Numbered from the stretch's first letter, positions 10,233-19,103 are shown. The stretch is 64,000 nt of DNA from JACCTI01 sp051005695 (GCA_051005695.1 JBPCJC010000071.1:4568-68567), one strand, 5' to 3'. A program made the numbers and translations. The notes: a model not told the origin generated them from the letters alone.

Positions 10233-10952
10233 ATGCATCGAAGCCTCGAGGAGCTTGCGGAATCGCCCGTGAGCGGGGCGCGGGTTTGGTTGGCGGAACT
10301 CACTCGCCTAACGAGTGCGGAACTGCGCGAACTGCAGGCTGCGCTCGCTCCCGGCGAAGCCGCACGGGCAGACCGATTTCATTTTGAGAAAGATCGGCAA
10401 CGCTTTATCGCGGCGCGCGGGTTGTTGCGTTTTCTCCTCGGCGAAGAACTTGGGCAGAACCCCGCCGAGTTGGTCTTCGCACAGGGCGAACATGGAAAGC
10501 CGCGGCTCGTGAATGCGGATGAGACTATGCCCGCGCTCGATTTCAACGTTTCGCACTCTGCGGGCTGGGCGATGATTGCGCTCGCCTACGGACGACGGGT
10601 TGGAATCGACCTCGAAGCCGGGGAACGCCTGGAGCCGGACGACGGAAATCTCTCGGCCCTGGCCGCGCGGATCATGTCGGCGGGCGAGCTGGAGTTTTGG
10701 CGCGCGCTGCCGGATGCGCCCGCGCGGCGCGCAGGTTTTCTGCGAGCATGGACGCGCAAGGAAGCCTACAGCAAGGCGATCGGGAAAGGCTTCTCAGCGG
10801 ATTTTGCGCAGGTCGAAATCGCTCTCGACGCAACCGATTCGTGCCTTTTCACCGGACGGGGCGGCCTAACGAGTCGTTGGTTGATCCGCGATCTCGCGGC
10901 TCCACTAAATTTTCACGCGGCGCTGGCGATCGAGCAAAGAGTAGCGGAATAA
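10233..10952 (+). CDS. Sfp-type 4'-phosphopantetheinyl transferase
   Basis: 239 residues. It transfers phosphopantetheine from CoA to the carrier-domain Ser of the NRPS proteins. The family blocks are visible: FNVSHSAGW near 109, GIDLEAGE near 125 with the Mg-binding Asp and Glu, and WTRKEAYSKA near 173. The ATG is 4 bases after the NRPS stop, so it is the last biosynthetic gene of the operon and makes the cluster self-sufficient for carrier activation. It contains LTSA and LTSR at 10306 and 10864, both from exact copies of the dispersed word. Confidence 0.95.
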   Translation: MHRSLEELAESPVSGARVWLAELTRLTSAELRELQAALAPGEAARADRFHFEKDRQRFIAARGLLRFLLGEELGQNPAELVFAQGEHGKPRLVNADETMPALDFNVSHSAGWAMIALAYGRRVGIDLEAGERLEPDDGNLSALAARIMSAGELEFWRALPDAPARRAGFLRAWTRKEAYSKAIGKGFSADFAQVEIALDATDSCLFTGRGGLTSRWLIRDLAAPLNFHAALAIEQRVAE

Positions 10953-10958
10953 TTAGCG

Positions 10959-11207
10959 ATGCATAAGGATCCGCGCCCGGGAATTGTTGAAATCGGCGCG
11001 CGCTCGGTTCGTTACACCGTGGGGTTAGGGGTGATCAGCGGTTTGCTGCTCAGCATCGTGATCCACGTCGGCATCCTGATTTGGAACGCGGACGTGGGCG
11101 CGACGACGCTGGGAAAGAAGAACACGCAGGCGCTTGAAGCTTCCATGACCGCGCGCCGGCGAACTCCGCCGCCAACTCCAGCCGCGACCGCCGCGATGCG
11201 GTATTGA
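10959..11207 (+). CDS. Small single-pass membrane protein, function unknown
   Basis: 82 residues, starting 6 bases after the PPTase stop, so probably co-transcribed. One clear hydrophobic segment at about 20-43 follows a basic start, then a Thr/Ala/Pro-rich tail. I recognise no domain. Position suggests a link to the NRPS operon but nothing in the sequence shows it. It could be a short non-conserved reading frame. Confidence 0.5.
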   Translation: MHKDPRPGIVEIGARSVRYTVGLGVISGLLLSIVIHVGILIWNADVGATTLGKKNTQALEASMTARRRTPPPTPAATAAMRY

Positions 11208-11216
11208 ATCTGCAAA

Positions 11217-12857
11217 TTACTCGAGCAGGTAAGCTTCGAGCAACGCAATCCCGGTGGTGTTGTTGATCCCGCGGACAACCGCGGTGTAGGCGCTCTGGCT
11301 AGAGTCGACCAGGATCGCGGACTCGCGCGCGTTGGTCGGCGCAAGACCGGTGTTGCTGATCTCGGATTGATTCGATGCCGTCATCCAATCGTCGTTCGCG
11401 GAAACGAGAGCGCCATCGGCGTTGTGTAATTCGAGGGTTGGATTGCCTAACGAGTTCGGGACTCCGCGCGCGCTTAACGTCGGCCCGAGCGCGCGCAAGA
11501 GGAGGCGTTGCGAAACGCTGCGCACAATCAGGCCGCCGATCAAGACGTCGTCGCCGGTGCCGACAAAGGCGCGCGCGGAAAGATTCGCCAGACGCGCTCC
11601 CGCGGCGTCCGGTTCGAGATCGTAAACTTCGACCAGGCCGGTCCCGCTGGTGGCGTTGGCCCCGCGGAGAATGGCGGTGTAATTCCCGACTGGCAACGTC
11701 TGCACGAGCGCCGCTTCCCGGGCATCGGCGGGGGCGAGGCCGGTGTCGCGAATCTCGGTCGGTTGCGCGTCCTGCCAGTTGTCGTTAGCCGAAATGACCT
11801 GGCCGCCGGCGTTGTAAAGCTCGAGGACGGGATCGGCCAGGCGCCCGGGAAGCGGCGCACCGGCAACCTGCAAAGACGGACCGAGAGCGCGGACGAGGAT
11901 GCGTTTCGTTTGGCCGTTATCGCCCTGAATAATAAAGCCGCCGATCGAAACCGCATCGCCGTCGCGCACGGAAACGCGCGCTGAGATATTCGCCAACCGC
12001 GGCGAGATAATGCTGGTGATCCACGCGACCCGCGGTGAGATCCGCGAAGCGTAAAACGCCGAAGGCACGGGCGCGTTTCCGCTCACCAGCGAACCGTTCG
12101 CGGTATAGGAACCGCGTTCGTCGAACATGGCCGCGTTATAGGGTCCGCCCGCGTCGGGGCCGGAGGCAAAGGAATCAACGTCGTAGCTAATTCCGGCTAG
12201 TTTCCAGACGCCGTTGTCGTCCACAAAAAGTCCGCCGCCGGAGTCGCCGCCGGAAAGATGGGCCTCGTTAGGCAAACCGGCCTGATCGAAAAACACCTGG
12301 AGAAAATCGCCTAACGAGTCCCGGGAAGTGATCGCCCCGACCTGGTTCTCGCCCCAGCGCTGGATCATGTCGCTCGCGCCCCATTCCCAACCACGCAGCG
12401 CCCCATTAACAATGCGATCCGGACCGCGCCGGGTGCCGCGGCCAACCACCACCAGGCGCCGACCGACTTCATCGCTGCTGGTGAAAAGCGGCGCGAACGC
12501 AGGGAGCGTTTCCGCGACCTGACAAATCCGCAGATCGCTCGCCGGATCGTCAAAGGTGCGGACGACGGTGTAATTGACTCCGCGAAAAGTAAAAACGGGC
12601 GTGCCGCCGATGTGATGTGCGGTGATGAAAAAATGCGGCGCGATCGCCGTCCCGAGAAAGTTGCCGAACTTCCCTTCGAACTGCCAGCCGCTGTTCGCGA
12701 GCGCGCCGGTGGGTTCGGTGGTGTTAGCGGCGGGATCGCCGGTGCGAAAAAGAATGACCGCCGGGACCGGCGCGATCGCGCTGAAGAAGGCGGCGAACGC
12801 GAGCGCGAGTGAAAGGCGTTGCGAGATTCTCATGCGGATCGTCGATGACTTTAACAT
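11217..12857 (-). CDS. Secreted trypsin-like serine protease with C-terminal repeats
   Basis: 546 residues with a signal peptide (hydrophobic about 14-33; ATG at 12833 is an alternative start). The S1-fold triad is readable: His81 or 82 in FITAHHIGG, Asp108 in SDLRI, and Ser206 in GGDSGGG. Residues about 290-410 and 418-546 are two copies of a roughly 120-residue repeat with RALGPSL/RALGPTL, IGGFII/IGGLIV and TGLAP blocks, common at the C-terminus of exported proteins of this phylum and probably a surface or extracellular module. An inverted pair of the dispersed 10-mer (12264 and 12309) lies in the protease domain and codes LPNE and SLGD just before the active Ser. Confidence 0.85.
   Translation of the reverse strand: MLKSSTIRMRISQRLSLALAFAAFFSAIAPVPAVILFRTGDPAANTTEPTGALANSGWQFEGKFGNFLGTAIAPHFFITAHHIGGTPVFTFRGVNYTVVRTFDDPASDLRICQVAETLPAFAPLFTSSDEVGRRLVVVGRGTRRGPDRIVNGALRGWEWGASDMIQRWGENQVGAITSRDSLGDFLQVFFDQAGLPNEAHLSGGDSGGGLFVDDNGVWKLAGISYDVDSFASGPDAGGPYNAAMFDERGSYTANGSLVSGNAPVPSAFYASRISPRVAWITSIISPRLANISARVSVRDGDAVSIGGFIIQGDNGQTKRILVRALGPSLQVAGAPLPGRLADPVLELYNAGGQVISANDNWQDAQPTEIRDTGLAPADAREAALVQTLPVGNYTAILRGANATSGTGLVEVYDLEPDAAGARLANLSARAFVGTGDDVLIGGLIVRSVSQRLLLRALGPTLSARGVPNSLGNPTLELHNADGALVSANDDWMTASNQSEISNTGLAPTNARESAILVDSSQSAYTAVVRGINNTTGIALLEAYLLE
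12264..12318. repeat. Inverted pair of the 10-mer, 35-base spacer
   Basis: CTCGTTAGGC at 12264-12273 faces GCCTAACGAG at 12309-12318, giving a possible 10-bp stem inside the protease coding sequence. In Neisseria, inverted uptake-sequence pairs often act as terminators, but here the pair is internal to a gene, so termination is unlikely. Confidence 0.75.
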
Positions 12858-12887
12858 TTTCCCGCGCCATTGGCGACTGCCACGCGG

Positions 12888-14033
12888 TCAGCGTGGCGTC
12901 GGCATGAACGCGCCGAGGAAACGATCGATCGCGTAGGTGCTGAGCTGGCCGCTCGGTCCGCTCAAGTTGGCGTCGCAACCGTGCGTCGCCCAAGGCAGGG
13001 AAAGATAAAGATGCGGCCGCCCCCCCTGGTCGAGACGCTGCGCGAGGTTCGCGCTTTGTTCCGGCCAAACAATCGGGTCGAGCAGGCCGTGGATGAGCAA
13101 GGTTGGTGGTGTGGCCACGTTCACGAAATTGATCGACGACGCCTGCGCGTAGGCGTCCGACTTCTCGTTAGGCGAGCCGCCGAGATATTCGCGCAAGACT
13201 TTCTGCGAATCCAAAACGGCGCGTCGACTGGGATGATTGTAACCAAGGACAAGATCTGAGGGTGCATAAAATCCGACGACGCCGCGGATCGCCGGGTCGC
13301 GTCCGGCGTAAGCCGCGGAGAGCGCGATTTGACCGCCAGCGGAGCGGCCGATGAGAACGACGCGGGTGGGATCGAGGGCAAGCACGCGCGCGTTTGCCTT
13401 GAGGAAATCCAGCGCGCGAAACACATCTTCGACTTGCGCGGGCGAACGAAATTCCGGCGCGTGCCGGTAGTTGAAGCTGGCGACCGCGTAACCTTCGCGC
13501 GCGAGATAACGATTGAGGGCCGGCAATTGTTTTTTGTTTCCGCTATTCCACGAGCCGCCGTGAATCATGAGAATAATCGGCGGCGCCGTGGTGCGGTCGC
13601 GCGCGCGGTAGAGGTCGAGCTTCAGCGGATGTTTGGGATCGTCGCGGGCGTAAACCTGTTCGCTGACTTCGACGCCATCGGTCGGGAGACCGCGGAAGAG
13701 ATCGAGCGGACTAAACGGCGTCGCGCGGCCGCTGAGATTTTCGGCATTACCAAAAGCGGAAGTGCAACGCGCGGGCAGAGTGCGCGCAAGCACCAGCGCG
13801 CGCGCCGCCGGCAGCAAACAAAGCAAACCGGCGGCGAGCGCGAGGAACGCGGCCGCACGACTCCAGCGCCACGCAATCAGCGCGAGCAAAAACGCGAGCA
13901 ACGCGGCGTCGTGTCCCCATTCACCAAGGACGATCGCGGCGATCCAAAGCGAAGCGGTCGGCGCGCTGCCGAGGACGAGGAGCGCGCAAAGAAAAAAGAG
14001 GAATGCGAGCGCGAGCAGGAACCAGCGCATCAT
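12888..14033 (-). CDS. Alpha/beta hydrolase (BD-FAE/HSL-like esterase) with membrane N-terminus
   Basis: 381 residues. Three or four hydrophobic segments fill residues 1-85. The catalytic part follows with oxyanion-hole HGG at 158-160 (IHGGSWNSG), nucleophile Ser231 in GRSAGG, Asp319 in LLDP and His351 in ATHG. This fits an esterase or deacetylase of the carboxylesterase/feruloyl-esterase-like family anchored to the membrane with the active domain on one face. The ATG overlaps the stop of the upstream MBL-fold gene by 4 bases. SPNE at about 287-290 comes from a dispersed-word copy (13164). The substrate is unknown. Confidence 0.85.
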   Translation of the reverse strand: MMRWFLLALAFLFFLCALLVLGSAPTASLWIAAIVLGEWGHDAALLAFLLALIAWRWSRAAAFLALAAGLLCLLPAARALVLARTLPARCTSAFGNAENLSGRATPFSPLDLFRGLPTDGVEVSEQVYARDDPKHPLKLDLYRARDRTTAPPIILMIHGGSWNSGNKKQLPALNRYLAREGYAVASFNYRHAPEFRSPAQVEDVFRALDFLKANARVLALDPTRVVLIGRSAGGQIALSAAYAGRDPAIRGVVGFYAPSDLVLGYNHPSRRAVLDSQKVLREYLGGSPNEKSDAYAQASSINFVNVATPPTLLIHGLLDPIVWPEQSANLAQRLDQGGRPHLYLSLPWATHGCDANLSGPSGQLSTYAIDRFLGAFMPTPR

Positions 14034-14935
14034 TCGCGGACCGGGAGCCGGAAGGTTTCGCCGATGGCGCGGAGCGCGATGCGTTCGGGCGCGTGCGCGA
14101 GCGCGGCAGTGAAGCGCGCGATCGGTTGCTCGAACGGCTCGGCGCTCAGCCGAAAAGTTTGATGATGCACCGGCATGATGTGGGTCGCGTCGGCGGCGTC
14201 GGCCATGCGGACCGCTTCTTCCGGCGTGGCGTGCGAGCGGATCCAGGGATCGTAAGCGCCGATGGCCATGATCGCGAGATCATAGGGATGCGTGCGGCGG
14301 AGCTGCGCGAAGGTGCCGGTCATGGCGCTGTCGCCTCCGAAAATGATCGCGTGTCCGTGGCGCTCGAGCACGTAGCCGTTGTAGCCGCGATAGGTGTCGG
14401 TGCGCAATCGCGCGCCCCAATGTTTCACCGGGAAGGCGCGGACGCTGAGCGTGCCGGCGGTGGTTTCGAGGGTGGTCGTTTCGTGCCACGGCAGTTCGCG
14501 CAGATCGCGAAAACGCATCCCGCGCAGAAGGTCGCTCGTGCGCGGCGCAGTGATCACGGCCGCGCTTCGCGGCAGACGACGAAGGGTGCGGGTGTCGAGA
14601 TGATCGAAGTGCGCGTGCGAAAGGAGAACGAGATCGATGCGCGGTAATTCGGAAACGCGCAGTGCGGGCGCGGTCAAACGTTTTGGACCAATCGTTAGGC
14701 CGGGAAGACGAAGGCCGATGCGCGGAAAGAGCGCGGGATCGGTGATGATGTTGCAGCCGAAAAAATTAATCAGGACGGTGGCATGCCCGAGCCAGGCCGC
14801 GGTCAGCTCACGATCATTCCATTCGTTAGGCCGCGGACGCGCGGCGGCTGCGCGCAAGGGTCGCCAGCTCTCCAGGGTCCATTCGCGCAGGAGATGGCGA
14901 TACCATCGGCTGACGGCGGAGCGGCGCGTGGACAT
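14030..14935 (-). CDS. MBL-fold metal-dependent hydrolase
   Basis: 301 residues from ATG 14935. The metallo-beta-lactamase fold is shown by HAHFDH (107-112), a later His in VKHWG, Asp in GGDSAM near 202, and a C-terminal PVHH. The GHATVLI block before it resembles the NAPE-PLD/UlaG-like branch that acts on phosphodiesters or lactones; the substrate is not clear. The frame extends to an ATG at 15058, but that would overlap the divergent trpC start, so 14935 is preferred. It is coupled to the esterase gene downstream. Confidence 0.83.
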   Translation of the reverse strand: MSTRRSAVSRWYRHLLREWTLESWRPLRAAAARPRPNEWNDRELTAAWLGHATVLINFFGCNIITDPALFPRIGLRLPGLTIGPKRLTAPALRVSELPRIDLVLLSHAHFDHLDTRTLRRLPRSAAVITAPRTSDLLRGMRFRDLRELPWHETTTLETTAGTLSVRAFPVKHWGARLRTDTYRGYNGYVLERHGHAIIFGGDSAMTGTFAQLRRTHPYDLAIMAIGAYDPWIRSHATPEEAVRMADAADATHIMPVHHQTFRLSAEPFEQPIARFTAALAHAPERIALRAIGETFRLPVRE

Positions 14936-15022
14936 CCTGTTTACTACGTCGCGAACCGGAATGGCGGGCGCAGGATCGTCGAAGCGCGACAGAACCCGAC
15001 GACTGGCTAACTTTGCCAGACG

Positions 15023-15805
15023 ATGAGCCGGCTGGAGGAAATTTTGCAGGTGAAGCACGCGGAGATCGAACGCCTGCGGCCGCAGCGCGGGGAGCTGCGG
15101 CGGGCGGCTTTACGGCGAAATGATTTTCGCGGATTCGGCGCGGCCTTGCAGCGGAACGAAGCGAACCAGGTGGCGCTGATCGCCGAGATAAAAAAAGCGT
15201 CGCCGTCCGCGGGTGTGATCGCGGAGTCGTTTCATCCGGTGGAGATCGCGGAGAATTACGCGCGTGCCGGCGCGGCCGCGATTTCGGTTTTAACCGATGA
15301 GCAATTTTTCCAGGGACACATCGATTATCTGGCGGCAATTCGCGCGGCGGTGCCGACGCCGCTTCTGCGCAAGGATTTTATTCTCGAAGAAGTGCAGATC
15401 GCGCAAGCGGGCGCGGCCGGTGCCGATGCAATTTTGTTGATCGTGGCTGCGCTCGCGCGGACGCAGCTTGCGGAACTGCTTGCTACTGCCGCGCTCTACC
15501 AGCTCGAGGTGCTGGTGGAAGTGCACACGCTCGAGGAACTCGACTGCGCGCTCGATTGCGACGCGCGGATCATTGGGATTAACAATCGCAATCTGGCCAC
15601 CTTCGAGGTCGATCTCGGCGTGACAGAAATCCTGAGCGAAGAAGTGCCGGCGGGAGTGATTTTGGTGAGCGAAAGCGGTATTCGGAGCGCAGAAGATCTC
15701 GCGCGGGTGAAAGCTTGCGGCGTCGATGCGGTCTTGATCGGCGAGGCCTTGATGCGCGCGCAAAGTGGTTCGCTCGATGCGCTCCGGCCGCGCAACGGCA
15801 AGTAG
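15023..15805 (+). CDS. trpC: Indole-3-glycerol phosphate synthase
   Basis: 260 residues, the usual length. It closes the indole ring from carboxyphenylamino-deoxyribulose phosphate in tryptophan synthesis. Family blocks are clear: IAEIKKASPS near 54-63, LTDEQFFQG near 92, LRKDFI near 114, GINNRNL near 182 and VSESGI near 215. It stands alone here without other trp genes. The gene ends 2 bases before a dispersed 10-mer (15808) that fills most of the 14-base gap to the convergent uspA-like gene. Confidence 0.96.
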   Translation: MSRLEEILQVKHAEIERLRPQRGELRRAALRRNDFRGFGAALQRNEANQVALIAEIKKASPSAGVIAESFHPVEIAENYARAGAAAISVLTDEQFFQGHIDYLAAIRAAVPTPLLRKDFILEEVQIAQAGAAGADAILLIVAALARTQLAELLATAALYQLEVLVEVHTLEELDCALDCDARIIGINNRNLATFEVDLGVTEILSEEVPAGVILVSESGIRSAEDLARVKACGVDAVLIGEALMRAQSGSLDALRPRNGK

Positions 15806-15819
15806 CACTCGTTAGGCAA

Positions 15820-16716
15820 TCAACTCGCGGAAGCGGGCGGATTGCTCCCGGAGAAGGCCTGCTTCAAAGCCGCCCACATTCCGCCGCCGCCGCCGGCACC
15901 TGACCGGGCGACGAGGACCGCGCAGCGCGCGCGGTTGAGGACGCTGCGGGTGAGATCGCCCATGATGTAATGCTGGAGGGCGCCGCGAGCCGGCGACGAA
16001 CCGGTAACGATGAGGTCGTGCTCACCGGCGCGTTGTTCGGCAAAAATTTGATCGAGCACGATCCCGTGGCGGACGTGCACTTCGGTAGTCACGCCGAGTT
16101 TTTCAAGGCTCTCTTTTTCCGCGCGCAGATTTGTTCCGAGCTCGGACGAGGAAGCGAGCAGCGCCTCGACGTCTTCTTCGCGGCGGACGAGATCGGCGAA
16201 GATCGCGGGCGGCTCGGCCATGACATGGAGGAGCGTGACCGAAGCGCCGGTGGCGGCGGCGATTTTACCGGTGAGCTGGACGGCGGTTTCGATGTATTCC
16301 TTGCCACCGGTGCAGACGAGAAACTTCGAGAGCGTTTCGCAATCGCCGCCTGCGACCAACACCGGCGGCGGGATCGCTTTGATCACTTCGTAGGTGCGTT
16401 GCGAACGCCAGTAACGACCGCGAGTGCGCTTGAGCCGCGCGCCGATGACGACGAGGTCGTATTCGTTTTCCGAAGCGGCTTTCAAAATCTGCGCGATGGG
16501 CTCGCCTTTCTCGACCTCCAGCTCGGGTTCCACTCCGAGTTTGCGCAGGAGGCTGGCTTCCTCTTCGAGCGCGTCGCGTAACGGTTTTTCATCGGCGGGT
16601 TGCTCGACAATTCCGAGCAGCGTCACCTTCGCGGCGCAGGGGCCGGCGACGAGGCCGCCGAGGCGAGCAGGTTTATCCGCCGGATCGGTCCCATCGCTGC
16701 AAATCAAGACGCGCAT
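15820..16716 (-). CDS. Universal stress protein with two tandem UspA domains
   Basis: About 298 residues; ATG at 16716 is chosen over the TTG just before it. Two UspA-type folds: the first (about 1-140) has VVIGARLKRTRG, the second (about 145-290) has LIVTGSSPARG and SVLNRARCAVLV, the nucleotide-binding end of the domain. It lies between trpC (convergent) and a TauE/SafE permease gene that ends 7 bases upstream. The role in stress response is inferred from family only. Confidence 0.9.
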   Translation of the reverse strand: MRVLICSDGTDPADKPARLGGLVAGPCAAKVTLLGIVEQPADEKPLRDALEEEASLLRKLGVEPELEVEKGEPIAQILKAASENEYDLVVIGARLKRTRGRYWRSQRTYEVIKAIPPPVLVAGGDCETLSKFLVCTGGKEYIETAVQLTGKIAAATGASVTLLHVMAEPPAIFADLVRREEDVEALLASSSELGTNLRAEKESLEKLGVTTEVHVRHGIVLDQIFAEQRAGEHDLIVTGSSPARGALQHYIMGDLTRSVLNRARCAVLVARSGAGGGGGMWAALKQAFSGSNPPASAS

Positions 16717-16722
16717 CAATCG

Positions 16723-17619
16723 TTAGACCTTGTGGCCGGTGATCAAAGTGTAGATGACGATGAGCGCGCCGATCAAGGGAAGGGGAACGAACGCGAGGCG
16801 GATTTTCGGCCCGGTAAAATATTGGGTCGCGATGGCGCCGATCTGCGCGCCGACGGCGGCGCCGGTGTTCATGACCAGCGCGATCAGGATGTCGACGTTA
16901 CCTTTCATCGCGTGACTGAAAGTGCCGTAGCTGGCGGAGAGAATGATTTCGAAAAGATCGGTCCCGACGGCCAGGTGCGTCGGGATTCCAAGGACGTAAA
17001 CCAGCATCGGCATGCGGATGTAACCGCCGCCGCCGCCGAGAAAGCCGCTAAGCAATCCGGCGAAAAAGGAGACGAAAATAATCACCCAAATGGAGATCGC
17101 TTTAACCCCGGAAACCGGGAGCGAAATCATCGGCGCGATCTGGATTTTTTGGATAGCTTTGGTGAGGCCGGCAAAGGAATTGTGATCGCGTTTCCGCGAG
17201 CGTTTCTTCACGCGCAGGGTGCGAAAACCTTCCCAGGCCATGAAGGCGGAGATGGCCACGTAGATGACCACGGAGGCGATGCTGACGACGAAGTTGACGT
17301 TGCCGGCGCGCTTCAGGAATTCGATCAACTGCGCGCCGACTTCGGCGCCGCCGATCGTCCCGAGCGCCATGATTAAACCCAGTTTCAAATCGACGTTGCC
17401 GAGCGCGCGATGGCGTTTCGCAGCTACGACCGATTTGCCGACAATGTGGGCGAGATCGGTGCCGACGATGAAGTTCCAATCCAACCCGACGGCGCGCAAA
17501 GCTGGCCCGGCAATGAAACTTCCGCCGACGCCGAAGAAGCCGCCGAGCACGCCGATGAAGAACCCGGACGCGACCAGATAAATCGGACTGATGTCCGAGT
17601 GGGAGATCGGGAAATGCAT
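16723..17619 (-). CDS. TauE/SafE family membrane permease (sulfite/organosulfonate exporter-like)
   Basis: 298 residues with about eight membrane segments and the two family half-repeats: GVLGGFFGVGGSF near 25 and LSGFLGGGGGYIRMP near 195. The family exports or imports sulfite, sulfonates or sulfoacetate; the substrate cannot be read here. Its stop TAA falls in a one-off copy of the dispersed word (ATCGTTAGAC at 16719). The upstream small membrane protein gene ends just 3 bases before it, so the two form a unit. Confidence 0.9.
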   Translation of the reverse strand: MHFPISHSDISPIYLVASGFFIGVLGGFFGVGGSFIAGPALRAVGLDWNFIVGTDLAHIVGKSVVAAKRHRALGNVDLKLGLIMALGTIGGAEVGAQLIEFLKRAGNVNFVVSIASVVIYVAISAFMAWEGFRTLRVKKRSRKRDHNSFAGLTKAIQKIQIAPMISLPVSGVKAISIWVIIFVSFFAGLLSGFLGGGGGYIRMPMLVYVLGIPTHLAVGTDLFEIILSASYGTFSHAMKGNVDILIALVMNTGAAVGAQIGAIATQYFTGPKIRLAFVPLPLIGALIVIYTLITGHKV

Positions 17620-17622
17620 GCG

Positions 17623-17958
17623 CTATTCGGACCGGCCGCCCTGCAGGAGGCGCAGGAGCAGGGTGGTCACCGATTCCAAGACAACCGCCTGGCCGATGAT
17701 GAGACCGATCGCGGCCACGGCGTAAATCAGTCGATGATCCTGGTAGATGTGCCCGAGCCAATCGCCGAGGAAGTGGAGCACGAGAAAGAAATACCCGACG
17801 ACCAAGGCCGCATAAACCGGCACCTCGATAAACATCGCGCGGACGGTCTTGCCGGCACTGGCCCTGCTTTTCTTCCGGGAGGCGGTGGCCACGATGACTC
17901 TTCGCTTATGAGCCTGAAAACGGTTGCGCCGAACTATCGACAGCGCGCAAATAACCAT
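17623..17958 (-). CDS. Small two-helix membrane protein next to the TauE/SafE permease
   Basis: Up to 111 residues; GTG at 17892 or ATG at 17835 may be the true start. Basic N-terminus, then hydrophobic segments at about 46-66 and 78-100. No recognised domain. It ends 3 bases before the permease start. TauE permeases often have a small membrane partner (for example DUF1634), so a partner role is plausible but not shown. Confidence 0.6.
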   Translation of the reverse strand: MVICALSIVRRNRFQAHKRRVIVATASRKKSRASAGKTVRAMFIEVPVYAALVVGYFFLVLHFLGDWLGHIYQDHRLIYAVAAIGLIIGQAVVLESVTTLLLRLLQGGRSE

Positions 17959-18010
17959 TGCGTGGCGAACGAATCTTTTTAACCTTCACCTTCAATTTTC
18001 AGAGTGAAAT

Positions 18011-18250
18011 ATGGCCGACGTAGCGAATAAATATCCGGAAAACGTAGAGGGACAATTCTACGTCGATGACCAGTGCATCGATTGCGATCTCTGTCGCGAA
18101 ACCGCCCCGGCCAACTTCAAGCGCAACGACGATGGCGGGCATTCCTTCGTCTACAAACAGCCGGAGTCGCCCGAAGAAGAAGCGCTCTGCAAAGAAGCGA
18201 TGGAAGGCTGCCCAGTCGAGGCCATCGGCCCGGACGGCGGCGCCGCCTAA
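18011..18250 (+). CDS. Small single-cluster ferredoxin
   Basis: 79 residues, acidic. It has CIDCDLC at about 23-29 followed by GCPVEAI near 66, giving four Cys for one [4Fe-4S] (or [3Fe-4S]) cluster, as in Thermotoga/Desulfovibrio-type monocluster ferredoxins. It carries one or two electrons for an unknown partner. A purine-rich AGAGTGAA precedes the ATG. The TAA stop lies in an exact dispersed-word copy (18245-18254). thiD follows after 30 bases. Confidence 0.92.
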   Translation: MADVANKYPENVEGQFYVDDQCIDCDLCRETAPANFKRNDDGGHSFVYKQPESPEEEALCKEAMEGCPVEAIGPDGGAA

Positions 18251-18280
18251 CGAGTCCTGGACGCGAACGGCGTCGAGCTC

Positions 18281-19096
18281 ATGACCAAGCGCGGCGAGAC
18301 TCCAGTCGCGCTCACCATTGCTGGTTCCGATAGCAGCGCGGGCGCCGGTGCGCAGGCTGACCTGAAAACTTTCAGCGCCCTCGGCGTGTATGGATTAACC
18401 GCGCTCACCTGCGTGGTCGCGGAAACGCCGGGCAAGGTTTTGCGGATCGAACCGATCGCCCCCGCGATGGTGGCTGATCAGGTCACGCTCTTGCTCGAAC
18501 ACTTTCCGGTAGCGGCGATCAAGACCGGCTTGCTTTATTCGGGCGAAATCGTTGCGCGGGTGGCGGCGATTTTGCGCGAACATAAGGTGCGGATTCCGCT
18601 CGTGATCGACCCGGTGATCGTGGCGACAAGCGGTGATCTGCTTTTGCGGAAAGAGGCGATTGCGGTTTACGAGAACGAGCTTTTCCCGCTCGCCTCCGTG
18701 GTCACGCCGAATCTCGATGAAGCCGCGGCGCTTCTCGGCGAACCGATCGCGGACCTGGCCGCGATGCGCCGCGCAGGGCAGCGCCTGGTCGCGCGTTACG
18801 GCGTGCCGATGTTGTTAAAAGGCGGACACCTGACCGGCGGGGCGGCGGTCGATTTGCTCTGCACCCGCGATGGCGTGGTGGAATTTTCCGCGCCCTTTGT
18901 GGCCAACGTGAAGACGCACGGGACCGGTTGCACCTACTCGGCCGCGATCGCCGCCGGGCTCGCCTCGGGGTTGGAAATGGAAGCGGCGATTCGGCGCGCA
19001 AAAGTTTTCGTCAGCGCCGCGATCGCGCAGCATTTCCACTGGGGTGAAGGCGACGCGCGGATCCACGCCTTGAACCATCGGCCTAACGAATCGTAG
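18281..19096 (+). CDS. thiD: Hydroxymethylpyrimidine/phosphomethylpyrimidine kinase
   Basis: 271 residues. It phosphorylates HMP and HMP-P for the pyrimidine half of thiamine. Ribokinase-fold blocks are visible: TIAGSDSSAGAG near the start, the GLTALTCVVAE segment, IDPVIVATSG, LLKGGHL and the catalytic KTHGTGCTYSAA with its Asn/Thr/Gly/Cys anion hole. The last residues PNES and the stop follow a dispersed-word variant (19081). No other thi gene is in the window. Confidence 0.95.
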   Translation: MTKRGETPVALTIAGSDSSAGAGAQADLKTFSALGVYGLTALTCVVAETPGKVLRIEPIAPAMVADQVTLLLEHFPVAAIKTGLLYSGEIVARVAAILREHKVRIPLVIDPVIVATSGDLLLRKEAIAVYENELFPLASVVTPNLDEAAALLGEPIADLAAMRRAGQRLVARYGVPMLLKGGHLTGGAAVDLLCTRDGVVEFSAPFVANVKTHGTGCTYSAAIAAGLASGLEMEAAIRRAKVFVSAAIAQHFHWGEGDARIHALNHRPNES

Positions 19097-19103
19097 GCGC
19101 GCT

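Noticed and set aside
10259..10315. 10-mer pair as an NRPS operon terminator
   Set aside because: The second copy is inside the PPTase gene and no T run follows; genes are 4 bases apart and probably co-transcribed.
13329..14162. Open + frame opposite the esterase and MBL genes
   Set aside because: Both - strand genes have intact catalytic motifs; the + product is Arg/Glu-rich without a domain.
14936..15058. N-terminal extension of the MBL-fold protein to ATG 15058
   Set aside because: It would overlap the start of divergent trpC by 36 bases; the ATG at 14935 keeps all family blocks.
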